64,000 nt of DNA from positions 124,001-188,000 of the forward strand of contig NZ_NPJA01000033.1 of assembly GCF_002251295.1 (NCBI RefSeq). Reading direction: 5' to 3'. This document shows positions 33,537-42,061 of the stretch, piece after piece (the first letter of the stretch is position 1; every line of letters starts with the position of its first letter). The DNA is from Prevotella sp. P5-50 (lineage in GTDB: Bacteria > Bacteroidota > Bacteroidia > Bacteroidales > Bacteroidaceae). A program made the position numbers and the translations under genes. The notes below the pieces were generated by a model. That model was not told where the DNA came from. It searched no databases and worked only from the letters and a program-made list of their open reading frames with translations.

Positions 33537-34712
33537 ATGGGTAGAATACTCAAATTCATAGAAGAAAAAGGTGAGGGAAAGTACCTCTGTTACAAGACCA
33601 ATAAGATTACTATTGAGTCTTCTGAAGCTGACGTACTTGACTATGACGATAAGCCTGCTTCTACACGAAATACCAGCCTTATTGCTGAAAGCAATCTGAC
33701 AAGGGTACACACTGTTCGTGTGCCCCAGATGCTTATTGACTACTCACGTCCCATATTTACTTATTTTCTTGACGGTTCGCGCCATGTTTATAAGGTAGAT
33801 GATATTGCAATTGGCAAGAAAATCTTCCCGGTACTTGCTGGCCAAATAGTTGTAGGTTGTTGCGAGCGTAAAGACCGTGATACGTTCAAACCCTACGACA
33901 ACATACGTCCAAAAGTTGTGATTGCTATGCCAGACGACTTCGATGTTGATGACGAAGGAGATGATTTCTGCCGTTTGTATTGTGAAGATATCAATGAAGA
34001 TTTGCAGCAGTTGCCTTTCATCAAACAGTCAGGCATCAAGGTTGACAAGATTCTGCTCTATAAAACCGACAAGAAAGACAAGCTGAATAGCGACAAAGAT
34101 AACTACAAAAATCGTGGTACGGCAAAGATTCAAGCAGAGATGACTGACGAAGAACAGCGACTCGTAGCCAAACTCTGCGAGGAGAACCGACTTGACGATG
34201 AACATTATTTAATAAAAGATGGTTCGTTAGAGTACAATCCCAGTTTCTCAAACAAGAGCGCAGATGACAAGACAATGGCACGTGAAAACTACCGTTATGT
34301 AGTTGGGGTTTCCAAGAGTTTTGACCCAGAGCTACTTCCCGATTTCGAAGGCCAACGACTCTCCAGAACCATAGCAAGCCTCAAACCATTCGAGCGCACC
34401 AAAGCCTACAGATACACCTCAGACGCAAATGGCGTTCAGTATGCTGTTTGGTATCTTCGCCTTAGAGCTTCCGATTTCAGAGAAACACACTTCTCTGATG
34501 TGGTGAAATGCGAGATGGTTATCATAAATGAAGACGATCAGGTGGAAACCGATTTGATTAACACTATCAGCGCAAATCTTATCAAGGAAGCTTACCCAGT
34601 TTGTTTTGGCAATGACACCCGATGGGCAAATCACCTTTACCCAGTTTATCTGACAGAGACTTTCTGCAAATCAAAGTATTTCAATAGTAACATCATATTA
34701 AACTTATTCTAA
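33537..34712 (+). CDS. NurA-like nuclease-domain protein
   Basis: A 391-aa protein. 'IFTYFLDGSRHVYKVDDIAIGKKIFPVLAGQIVVGC' (DGS about 79-81) and 'YLIKDGSLEYN' (about 224-234) reproduce the two acidic 'DGS' motifs of the NurA nuclease domain, an RNase H-like fold that in archaea works with HerA to resect DNA ends. A late segment 'WANHLYPVYLTETFCKSKY' suits the third conserved part. The assignment rests on these motifs and on the HerA-like gene two bases downstream. First gene of a four-gene operon. Confidence 0.65.
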   Translation: MGRILKFIEEKGEGKYLCYKTNKITIESSEADVLDYDDKPASTRNTSLIAESNLTRVHTVRVPQMLIDYSRPIFTYFLDGSRHVYKVDDIAIGKKIFPVLAGQIVVGCCERKDRDTFKPYDNIRPKVVIAMPDDFDVDDEGDDFCRLYCEDINEDLQQLPFIKQSGIKVDKILLYKTDKKDKLNSDKDNYKNRGTAKIQAEMTDEEQRLVAKLCEENRLDDEHYLIKDGSLEYNPSFSNKSADDKTMARENYRYVVGVSKSFDPELLPDFEGQRLSRTIASLKPFERTKAYRYTSDANGVQYAVWYLRLRASDFRETHFSDVVKCEMVIINEDDQVETDLINTISANLIKEAYPVCFGNDTRWANHLYPVYLTETFCKSKYFNSNIILNLF

Positions 34713-34714
34713 AT

Positions 34715-36367
34715 ATGGCAAAAGTAATCGGCAAAGTATCTGCTACGGAGAAATACCCATCAACCATTGATGAGTTTTACTTTTGGACAGACAAGAAACA
34801 AATCCTCAGCCCCTTTGATGTGGTAAAGGTAAACCACGAATCGGGTTCTATCACGTTTGGAGTTGTAGAAGAAATAAACCACATTACTGATGCTCCAAGC
34901 CATTTCACAAGTTACATTTCAAGCGATTTCGGTGACACAAATGATGGCATTGGAAACATGAACCGTCTTGGCATGAACTACGTTAAGGCACGAGTTTCTG
35001 GCAACACCGAGAACATTTACACTCCTGTACTCAACGGACAGCAAGTTTCTCTATGTGAACCGGAAGAAATTCGCCAGGCGTTAGGTCTGACGGAAAAGGA
35101 CGTAAAGAATCCTCTCGTATGTGGTTACCTTGAAATGTATCAGGGAGAAGACAAGGTGAAAATCAAAGTAACTCTCGATTCCCATTTCCTTGTTGGCCCT
35201 GATGGTGCTCACATTAATATCTCGGGTATTTCAGGTCTTGCAGCCAAGACTTCATACTCAATGTTCCTTCTGAGAGCCATCCAGAATAAGTTTAAGTTGG
35301 AGAACGGAGAAACTTGCGCCTTTGTATTCTTCAATGTGAAGGGACGCGACCTTATGGCAATTGACGAGCCAAATGAAGAACTTGGTGAGCGTGACAGGAA
35401 AATCTATGAAGAGTTGAACTTGCCAACCACCCCATTTGAGAACGTTCGCTATTATTACCCCTACAGCAAAAGTGATTCGGCTAAGGTACAGTCATACGCA
35501 TCTCCTTCCGATATTGAACGTCAGAAGAAGGCAAAGAAAGCCTTTACCTATAAGTTCACATTTGGTGACAATAAAGACAGATTGGATTTGCTGCTTGCCA
35601 ATGAAGACGATAGCACGAATACACTCGAAGCATGCGTAAACTTCATCCTTAACGGCGAAGGACAATTCTCTGGTGTTGAACAATGGAAGACACTAAAGGA
35701 AACCATTGATGAATACACAAAGGCTGGCAATACAAACAGTAATAAAGAAATACAGGTTGTCAGTTGGCGTAAGTTTAAGCGTTGTATCAGCAAAGCAATT
35801 TCAAATGACGTGTTCGGAAAGAGCCTTGTCAACGAGGTTGATTTGAATGGCGAGATACAGAACCATCTGCGTGCCAATAACGTGATGGTCATCGATATTG
35901 CCCGTCTTGACGAGAATACCCAAAGCTTTGTATTTGGTAGTGTGGCTCGCGCCATTTATGACCTTAAGCTCGGTGCTGAACGTGATGACATTCCCGATAA
36001 GGTAATTCTATTTGTGGACGAGTTGAATAAGTATGCTTCAAATGATGTTCCAAAGAACTCTCCAATCTTGAAGCAACTGCTTGATATCGCAGAGCGTGGT
36101 CGATCACTTGGCATTATCCTTTTCTCTGTCGAGCAGTTCCGAAGTGCAATCCACGATCGTGTCAAAGGCAACTGCGCTACTCAGGCATACGGACGAACCA
36201 ATGCTATTGAGGTGTCAAAACCTGACTATCGCTACATCCCACAGGTTTACAAGAACATGATGACCCGACTTGACCAAGGCGAGTACATCATTTCAAATCC
36301 TGCATTACGTTCATTGATTAACGTGAAATTCCCACGTCCAACCTACAAACAATTCCCTAACGGCTAA
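34715..36367 (+). CDS. HerA/FtsK-type ATPase (DNA translocase-like)
   Basis: A 550-aa protein. An N-terminal beta-barrel-like part (about 1-90) precedes the ATPase core. The Walker A is a variant: 'HINISGISGLAAKTSYSMFLL' (about 165-185), one residue longer than GxTGxGKS and with Ala instead of the last Gly. Walker B is 'VILFVDELNKYA' (about 429-440), followed by 'AERGRSLGIILFSVEQFRSAI' and a late 'LDQGEYIISNPALRSLINVKFPRP', the layout of HerA/DUF87 proteins. It should form a hexameric translocase with the NurA-like protein encoded 2 bp upstream. The next gene starts 11 bp downstream. Confidence 0.8.
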   Translation: MAKVIGKVSATEKYPSTIDEFYFWTDKKQILSPFDVVKVNHESGSITFGVVEEINHITDAPSHFTSYISSDFGDTNDGIGNMNRLGMNYVKARVSGNTENIYTPVLNGQQVSLCEPEEIRQALGLTEKDVKNPLVCGYLEMYQGEDKVKIKVTLDSHFLVGPDGAHINISGISGLAAKTSYSMFLLRAIQNKFKLENGETCAFVFFNVKGRDLMAIDEPNEELGERDRKIYEELNLPTTPFENVRYYYPYSKSDSAKVQSYASPSDIERQKKAKKAFTYKFTFGDNKDRLDLLLANEDDSTNTLEACVNFILNGEGQFSGVEQWKTLKETIDEYTKAGNTNSNKEIQVVSWRKFKRCISKAISNDVFGKSLVNEVDLNGEIQNHLRANNVMVIDIARLDENTQSFVFGSVARAIYDLKLGAERDDIPDKVILFVDELNKYASNDVPKNSPILKQLLDIAERGRSLGIILFSVEQFRSAIHDRVKGNCATQAYGRTNAIEVSKPDYRYIPQVYKNMMTRLDQGEYIISNPALRSLINVKFPRPTYKQFPNG

Positions 36368-36378
36368 AATTACAGACA

Positions 36379-38163
36379 ATGGATAATAGTTTGTCATACA
36401 ATTCTGAGATTAAGAAGGGACTTATCAACCTTCTGATGTTTACTCTCTATTCAGATGAGAAAACCATTTATCGTGAGTACGTACAGAATGCTCTTGACTC
36501 GATAAACAAGGCGATTGACGAGCGTGTACTTGCTCAGGCAAAAGATGGCGTAGTAAACATTGATATTGACGCACGCAAAAAGGTTATCGTTATCAAAGAC
36601 AATGGTACAGGTATCAATGCCAACGATGCCGTACGAACACTTCTTGACATTTCGGCATCCACAAAAGATGGCGTTAATCAGGCAGGTCAGTTCGGTATTG
36701 GCCGACTCGTTGGTGGCGGTTACTGTCATGAGTTGATTTTCCGTACTACAGCCAGAGGCGAATCCATAGGCACACAGATTACGTTTGATGTTGATAAAAT
36801 CTGGCAGATGGTTAAGGAAGATCCAACAGAATACCTTGCTACATACGTCATTGATGTTTGCACAAAAAAAGAACGCTTTGACGTAACAGAAGATGAGCAT
36901 TTCTTCGAGGTTACGCTCAATGGTGTAAAGAGTGATTCTGCGCCTGCTCTTCTTAACAGAGAGGAAGTCATCGAATACTTGAACATGGTTGCCCCTGTAG
37001 GGTACAAGCCGCACTTTAATAATGTTCTTATCTATAAGAGTACAGTAGATAATCCTGAGTTCAAGGCATTGCACGAAGGCTTGGAGAAGGTTCAGTTGTT
37101 CGTAGGTAAGACACCTATCCAGAAGCAGTATGAGTTATCCATCAAGGGCACAAAGGATGAAATCAACAACCTCGAATATTTCAAGATTGAGGATGATAAG
37201 TTTGGTATGCTTGGCTGGGGATGGTTTGCTCTCACTAAGTTTACAATCCAGATACCTAAGGACGATACACTTTCATGCATACGTTTAAGAAAGCATAACA
37301 TTCAGATTGGCGATCAAAATCTTCTCTCCGGTGGTTCGTTATGGAAGGAAGAGCGCGGAAACTCTTATTTCTATGGCGAGTTCTTTGTTACCCATGCAAG
37401 TATTGTGCCTAATGGTGCACGTGACGGTCTTGTTCCTACCCCAGAGACAAATGCCCTTTATACCAAGTTACGTGAGTACTTCGAATCCTTAAAGAACCTT
37501 TATACTAAGGCGAACGAAGCGAAGAAGAGTATTGACAAGATTAAGGAAGGCGTTGATCGTTGGAACAAGCAGAAGAATTTGAATGACTACAATGCAAAAG
37601 ATCTAATTGAGAACAAAGGTATTGGCAAATTCGACAAGTTGGTCAAGAATGCTACATTTGGTCCGACCCAAAGAATGCTGATGCTCTATCAACCTGCATA
37701 CGAAGAGGCAAAGAAAAATGCTGAGGAAACAAAGAAGGCGCTTACCCCAAAGCCTGTAACTCCACAGTCACCTGTTATCAAGCAAGACGAACCAGAGGAA
37801 ACACCGACATTCGTCTCTGAGGATCCCGTTGATGTGACTCCTATCACAAATGAACCAACAGGAGTTGACAATCCTCAGAAAGTTCCTCCTACATCACCAG
37901 AGCCACTTCATCCTGATGTAATTGAAACTACCCCCGCAACGCAAACTGTTGAAACGCCAGCACCTATTCCAACTACCACACCTTTGCTTGGACAGCAGGA
38001 CATTATCGCGCCTCTGCAAGCGTTACTTGACCCAAGTGAAGTATGGACAATTCGTAGGGTGTTCAGAGTTTTGAATACTTATTGCCCTCAAAATGAGCAT
38101 GACCAGAAGTTGATTTCTGAAATGGAAAGATTAATTGTGAAGGAGTTCTCAAATGGCAACTAA
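36379..38163 (+). CDS. Hsp90/MutL-type GHKL ATPase
   Basis: A 594-aa protein with a Bergerat ATP-binding fold: N-box 'EYVQNALDSINKAID' (about 33-47), G1 'DNGTGI' (about 74-79) and G2 'GQFGIGR' (about 103-109). A second alpha/beta domain follows (about 190-400), as in Hsp90 and MutL. After that comes a Pro/Thr-rich linker (about 455-545) and a short folded C-terminus. No zinc finger or MutL endonuclease motif (DQHA) is seen. The last 11 bp overlap the radical-SAM gene. It may act as an ATP-driven clamp with the HerA/NurA pair. Confidence 0.82.
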   Translation: MDNSLSYNSEIKKGLINLLMFTLYSDEKTIYREYVQNALDSINKAIDERVLAQAKDGVVNIDIDARKKVIVIKDNGTGINANDAVRTLLDISASTKDGVNQAGQFGIGRLVGGGYCHELIFRTTARGESIGTQITFDVDKIWQMVKEDPTEYLATYVIDVCTKKERFDVTEDEHFFEVTLNGVKSDSAPALLNREEVIEYLNMVAPVGYKPHFNNVLIYKSTVDNPEFKALHEGLEKVQLFVGKTPIQKQYELSIKGTKDEINNLEYFKIEDDKFGMLGWGWFALTKFTIQIPKDDTLSCIRLRKHNIQIGDQNLLSGGSLWKEERGNSYFYGEFFVTHASIVPNGARDGLVPTPETNALYTKLREYFESLKNLYTKANEAKKSIDKIKEGVDRWNKQKNLNDYNAKDLIENKGIGKFDKLVKNATFGPTQRMLMLYQPAYEEAKKNAEETKKALTPKPVTPQSPVIKQDEPEETPTFVSEDPVDVTPITNEPTGVDNPQKVPPTSPEPLHPDVIETTPATQTVETPAPIPTTTPLLGQQDIIAPLQALLDPSEVWTIRRVFRVLNTYCPQNEHDQKLISEMERLIVKEFSNGN

Positions 38164-40141
38164 AAAGATTAAGAAAGTCCTCTTGATAGAACCTAATTAT
38201 TCCAATAAGTATCCTCCTATTGGATTAATGAAGCTCTCCACCTATTATAAAAATTTAGGTGGATGGGAGGTTACGTTCTTTAAGGGCGACTTGAAGATGT
38301 TTGTCATTGAGCGAATTGCTGACCGTTGTATCGAGGAATTCAACTACATTGACTCTACTATTGATTGGTTCTTGAAGAGAGACGAGTTCATCGAATACAT
38401 CAAGACGCGCAAGAAAGAGGTAATTGAGCGACTCGCTATAGAGCGTTCAGACATGGAACTGATTCTTCTTGCAAAACTTGACGATTGGAAGAACTACTAT
38501 TGGAAAGGTACGTGGAAAGACAACCCGGAATGGGATCGTGTAGGTGTGACGACACTATTTACGTTCTATTGGGACATAACTGTAGAAACCATCAACTTTG
38601 CAAAACTACTTGTAAAGAAGAAAAAGGATTTGATGGTAGGCGGTGTGCTTGCATCCATTCAACCTAAGGAACTTGAAGAGGCAACCGGAATAAAGCCTTG
38701 GGTTGGTATTCTTGGCAAACCTGGAGTTCTTGACAAGGGCGACACTCAGATTATAGACAATCTTCCATTGGATTACTCCATTCTTGACGAGATTGAGTAC
38801 AAATATCCAATGTCAAATGCTTTCTACGGCTACATGACTCGTGGTTGCATCCGTCATTGTGCCTTCTGCGCTGTACCGACTCTTGAAGATAAATACATTC
38901 CGTACATTCCTCTTAAAGACCGATTGGATGCTGTTCGCGAAGTGTATGGCGACCAGAAGGACTTGCTGCTTATGGATAATAACGTATTGGCATCAGAAAA
39001 CCTCAAGGATATTATCGATGACATTGTTGCTTCAGGCTTCGGGAAAGGAGCAAAGTTTGTTCAGCCTGATATGCTGGAGATTTCCATTCGTAACCTGCAG
39101 AATGGTGTGAATGACAGAGCTTACATACGTAAGAGTCAGGCGTTGATAGCAGAGTTCTATCAAAAGTTGAAGCCCATGAAGGGTGATGAGTCATACGAAG
39201 TGTATAAAGTAATGGCTCGCTACCACATCAACAAACTTTCCACAACGAAGAAGGAGAACCTGATTGCTGCATACGAAGAGATAAAGGACATTTACAAGCG
39301 TCACCAACATCCTGTGCCAAGAGCGAGGTACGTAGATTTCAACCAAGGCGTGGATGCACGTTTGTTCACAGAAGAGATTGTTGAACTGTTGTCGCGCATT
39401 GCCATTCGTCCGTTGCGTATTGCGTTTGACGACATCAAGACGTTCCCTTCGTACAACAAGGCTATCCGCATGAGTGCAGCAGCGGGATTGAAGGATTTCA
39501 GCAACTATCTGCTCTACAACTTCGTGGATAAGCCATTGGATTTGTATCAGCGACTGAGAATAAATGTGGAACTTTGCGACGAGCTGAATGTAAACATCTA
39601 TTCGTTCCCGATGAAGTATCACCCTATTCGCAAAGGCAAGGATGATGCAGAGGATTTATCGCACAATCGTGACTACATCGGCAAGCATTGGAACCGCAAG
39701 TACATACGCGCCATACAAGCCATTCTGAACAGCACCAAGGGTAAGGTGGGTAAAGGCATAACGTTCTTCCTTGAAGCCTTCGGCAATGATGAGACAGAAT
39801 ACATGGAACTGTTGGAGATGCCCGAGACATTCATCTTGTATCGTTTCTTCTTTAAGTGGTTGGACGAGAAGGGCAGCATGGGTACAGATCATTGGCGTCA
39901 ATGCTGGAGCCATTGTATGAACACACTGGCAGAAGATGAAAAGCAGTTGGTACTGGACATTATCCACACAAACACGTTCTACAAGGAAGAACTGGAAGCG
40001 GTTACATCGGCTGATGCGCTGAAACTGCTGAATTTCTACACCAACTACCGTAAGGACATCATCACCCCCGGCACGGAGCTCTACCGCTTGAAACAGGAGT
40101 ATGATGAGAATCCAACGATACAGTTGAGACGTAAAAAATAG
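38153..40141 (+). CDS. B12-binding-like radical SAM protein
   Basis: A 662-aa protein. The N-terminus 'KKVLLIEPNYSNKYPPIGLMKLSTYYKNLG' looks like the B12-binding-type fold of B12/radical-SAM proteins. The cluster motif 'RGCIRHCAFCAVP' has Cys at about 232, 236 and 239 (CxxxCxxC). A large helical insert and 'RARYVDFNQGVDARLFTEEIVELLSRIAIRPLRIAFDD' follow. The substrate is unknown. It is the last gene of the operon, translationally coupled to the GHKL gene, so a role in DNA or protein modification within that system is a reasonable guess. Confidence 0.85.
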   Translation: MATKKIKKVLLIEPNYSNKYPPIGLMKLSTYYKNLGGWEVTFFKGDLKMFVIERIADRCIEEFNYIDSTIDWFLKRDEFIEYIKTRKKEVIERLAIERSDMELILLAKLDDWKNYYWKGTWKDNPEWDRVGVTTLFTFYWDITVETINFAKLLVKKKKDLMVGGVLASIQPKELEEATGIKPWVGILGKPGVLDKGDTQIIDNLPLDYSILDEIEYKYPMSNAFYGYMTRGCIRHCAFCAVPTLEDKYIPYIPLKDRLDAVREVYGDQKDLLLMDNNVLASENLKDIIDDIVASGFGKGAKFVQPDMLEISIRNLQNGVNDRAYIRKSQALIAEFYQKLKPMKGDESYEVYKVMARYHINKLSTTKKENLIAAYEEIKDIYKRHQHPVPRARYVDFNQGVDARLFTEEIVELLSRIAIRPLRIAFDDIKTFPSYNKAIRMSAAAGLKDFSNYLLYNFVDKPLDLYQRLRINVELCDELNVNIYSFPMKYHPIRKGKDDAEDLSHNRDYIGKHWNRKYIRAIQAILNSTKGKVGKGITFFLEAFGNDETEYMELLEMPETFILYRFFFKWLDEKGSMGTDHWRQCWSHCMNTLAEDEKQLVLDIIHTNTFYKEELEAVTSADALKLLNFYTNYRKDIITPGTELYRLKQEYDENPTIQLRRKK

Positions 40142-40247
40142 TTAAAAACATCGTTTTAATCGTCGCGAGAGGGTCAAAAACAAGGGGCTGGCGACAAATA
40201 AAACGCATATTTTTAAGAAAGAATACAATAAAAAAATAAATCCATAC

Positions 40248-41690
40248 ATGAGTAACTGGAAAGAATGCGCATTAGACGCATTACATAAAAGTCTCTACCC
40301 CGTGCCACAGGAGTTAAACGAGATTGATTGGAAGGGCGGTTTGTCGAATAAGACAGAGCGTTTGGCTCAGCATCTCTGTGCCTTTGCCAATCTGAAAGGT
40401 GGTGGTGTGCTGGTATTTGGTGTGAACGATGATGCCACCTTTGAGGAACTCACAAAGAAAACGATTGAAGATACGACAAAGACGCTCGGCAACATCGCTA
40501 AGAACAACCTTGCATGGTCAATTCAGTTGGAACATGCCGTATTGGATTTTGAAGGACATCCGCTTCTCTTCATTCGCATCCCAGAACAGCAGAACAAACC
40601 AGTTTATCTGCGCGGACGTGACATCTACGAGGCTTACATCCGTTCAGCGGGTCATACCGTGAAAATGTCACGCGAACAGGTGCATGAGATGCTGGCTCAG
40701 TCGCATGGTTTGACCTTTGAGAAGCGTGTGGCGTGTGGGGGCATTTCGGCAGAGCGAGTACTTGAGCTGCTTGACTACAGGAAAATGTACGAACTCATCG
40801 ACCGTAAGATTCCGCAGGATTCGGAGCGCATTATCGAGCAGATGCTGGAGTTTAGCATGATTGAGCAACAGGAAGATCTCTACAACATTCTCAACCTGGG
40901 AGCTATCCTCTTTGCTCATAAGTTGAAGGACTTTGAGGCATTGAAAATGAAGGAAATTCTGGTACGAAAGTATGCAGGTGCGAATAACCTCATCATGGAG
41001 TTGGAGTACAAGATGGACAGAGGGTATGCAGTTGGATTCTTTGATCTGCTCGACACGGTGATGGCAATGACCAGCAAGGAGCGTATTATTGCGAAACGAG
41101 AAGCCGTTCCTACCTATCCGAAGGTGGCTGTACGTGAGTTCATGGCAAACCTCATGGTGCATCAGGACTTCGCCATTACGGGTATGCCTATCACAATAGA
41201 AATCTTCACCAACCGCATCGTGATGACCAATCCTGGCTCATGCCTCAATGATGTAAACCGACTCATTGACCTTCCTCCACATTCCCGCAACGAAGGTTTA
41301 GCACAGATGATGTTACAACTCGACCTTTGTGAACGACGAGGTAGTGGTTACGACCGAGCTGTCACAGCCATCGAGGAAATGCGATTGCCAGCGTATAAGG
41401 TGCAGAGTGGCGACGATTATACCCGAGTGATGATGTTCCCCGAGAAGGCTTTGAATGAAATGACCAAGGAAGAAAAGACCGTAGCTTGCTACCAGCACGC
41501 TTGTATTCTCTATGAACGAAATGAGATGCTGACAAATCAAGCGGTACGTGAAAGATTTGGATTGGACAAGAACAAGAACAGCGTTGCATCACGCATCATT
41601 GCAGAATGCGTAGAACGTGGTTTTTTGAAACCATACGACGATGAGAACACGTCCCGCAAATTTACGTCATACCTACCATTCTATGGGTAG
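40248..41690 (+). CDS. AlbA_2/RecG-like ATP-binding protein
   Basis: A 480-aa protein. The N-terminal AlbA_2 (Schlafen-type) domain shows 'TERLAQHLCAFANLKGGGVLVFGVNDDATFEEL' (about 35-67) and 'LLFIRIPEQQNKPVYLRGRDIYEAYIRSAGHTVKMSREQ'. The second half has the HATPase_c_4 pattern with 'VAVREFMANLMVHQDFAITG' and 'IEIFTNRIVMTNPG', then 'HSRNEGLAQMMLQLDLCERRGSGYDRAVTAIEEM', and a C-terminal winged helix. Such proteins are frequent in defence islands as regulators or nucleases. It has its own 106-bp upstream gap. Confidence 0.8.
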   Translation: MSNWKECALDALHKSLYPVPQELNEIDWKGGLSNKTERLAQHLCAFANLKGGGVLVFGVNDDATFEELTKKTIEDTTKTLGNIAKNNLAWSIQLEHAVLDFEGHPLLFIRIPEQQNKPVYLRGRDIYEAYIRSAGHTVKMSREQVHEMLAQSHGLTFEKRVACGGISAERVLELLDYRKMYELIDRKIPQDSERIIEQMLEFSMIEQQEDLYNILNLGAILFAHKLKDFEALKMKEILVRKYAGANNLIMELEYKMDRGYAVGFFDLLDTVMAMTSKERIIAKREAVPTYPKVAVREFMANLMVHQDFAITGMPITIEIFTNRIVMTNPGSCLNDVNRLIDLPPHSRNEGLAQMMLQLDLCERRGSGYDRAVTAIEEMRLPAYKVQSGDDYTRVMMFPEKALNEMTKEEKTVACYQHACILYERNEMLTNQAVRERFGLDKNKNSVASRIIAECVERGFLKPYDDENTSRKFTSYLPFYG

Positions 41691-41839
41691 TCGAATAATT
41701 GATCTTTAATTGCAGAGAAAATCCTCATGTGATGTAAATAGTTGAAATTCAATGTGTTTTTAATTGCAAAGAAAATCCGCTTAGAGCTTAGGCTCATTTT
41801 TCAAACTAATTCACGTAACTAGAAAATACAAGAAGACAA

Positions 41840-42043
41840 ATGACCACAACAAATAAGCAAACAGCTGCCATCTGGGTAGAGAAACTGGGCGATGCCTACG
41901 TGGGATGCTACGGCTTGCTGGACGACCTTGACCGTGAGAAAGACGGCACGGAAGAGGAACAGAATGCCATTGGTCAGGCAGCAGAACTGATAGCCGAGGC
42001 ACAGGCATTGCTTGAGAAGGTAGCAGGATTAGAAACCGAATAA
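41840..42043 (+). CDS. Small acidic protein of unknown function (67 aa)
   Basis: A 67-aa frame, acidic and helical ('WVEKLGDAYVGCYGLLDDLDREKDGTEEEQNAIGQAAELIAEAQALLEKVAGLE'), lying 18 bp upstream of the 832-aa gene on the same strand. Size, charge and coupling suggest a regulatory or inhibitor subunit, but no family is recognised. Confidence 0.55.
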   Translation: MTTTNKQTAAIWVEKLGDAYVGCYGLLDDLDREKDGTEEEQNAIGQAAELIAEAQALLEKVAGLETE

Positions 42044-42061
42044 AAAAAGGAAAACGATAGT

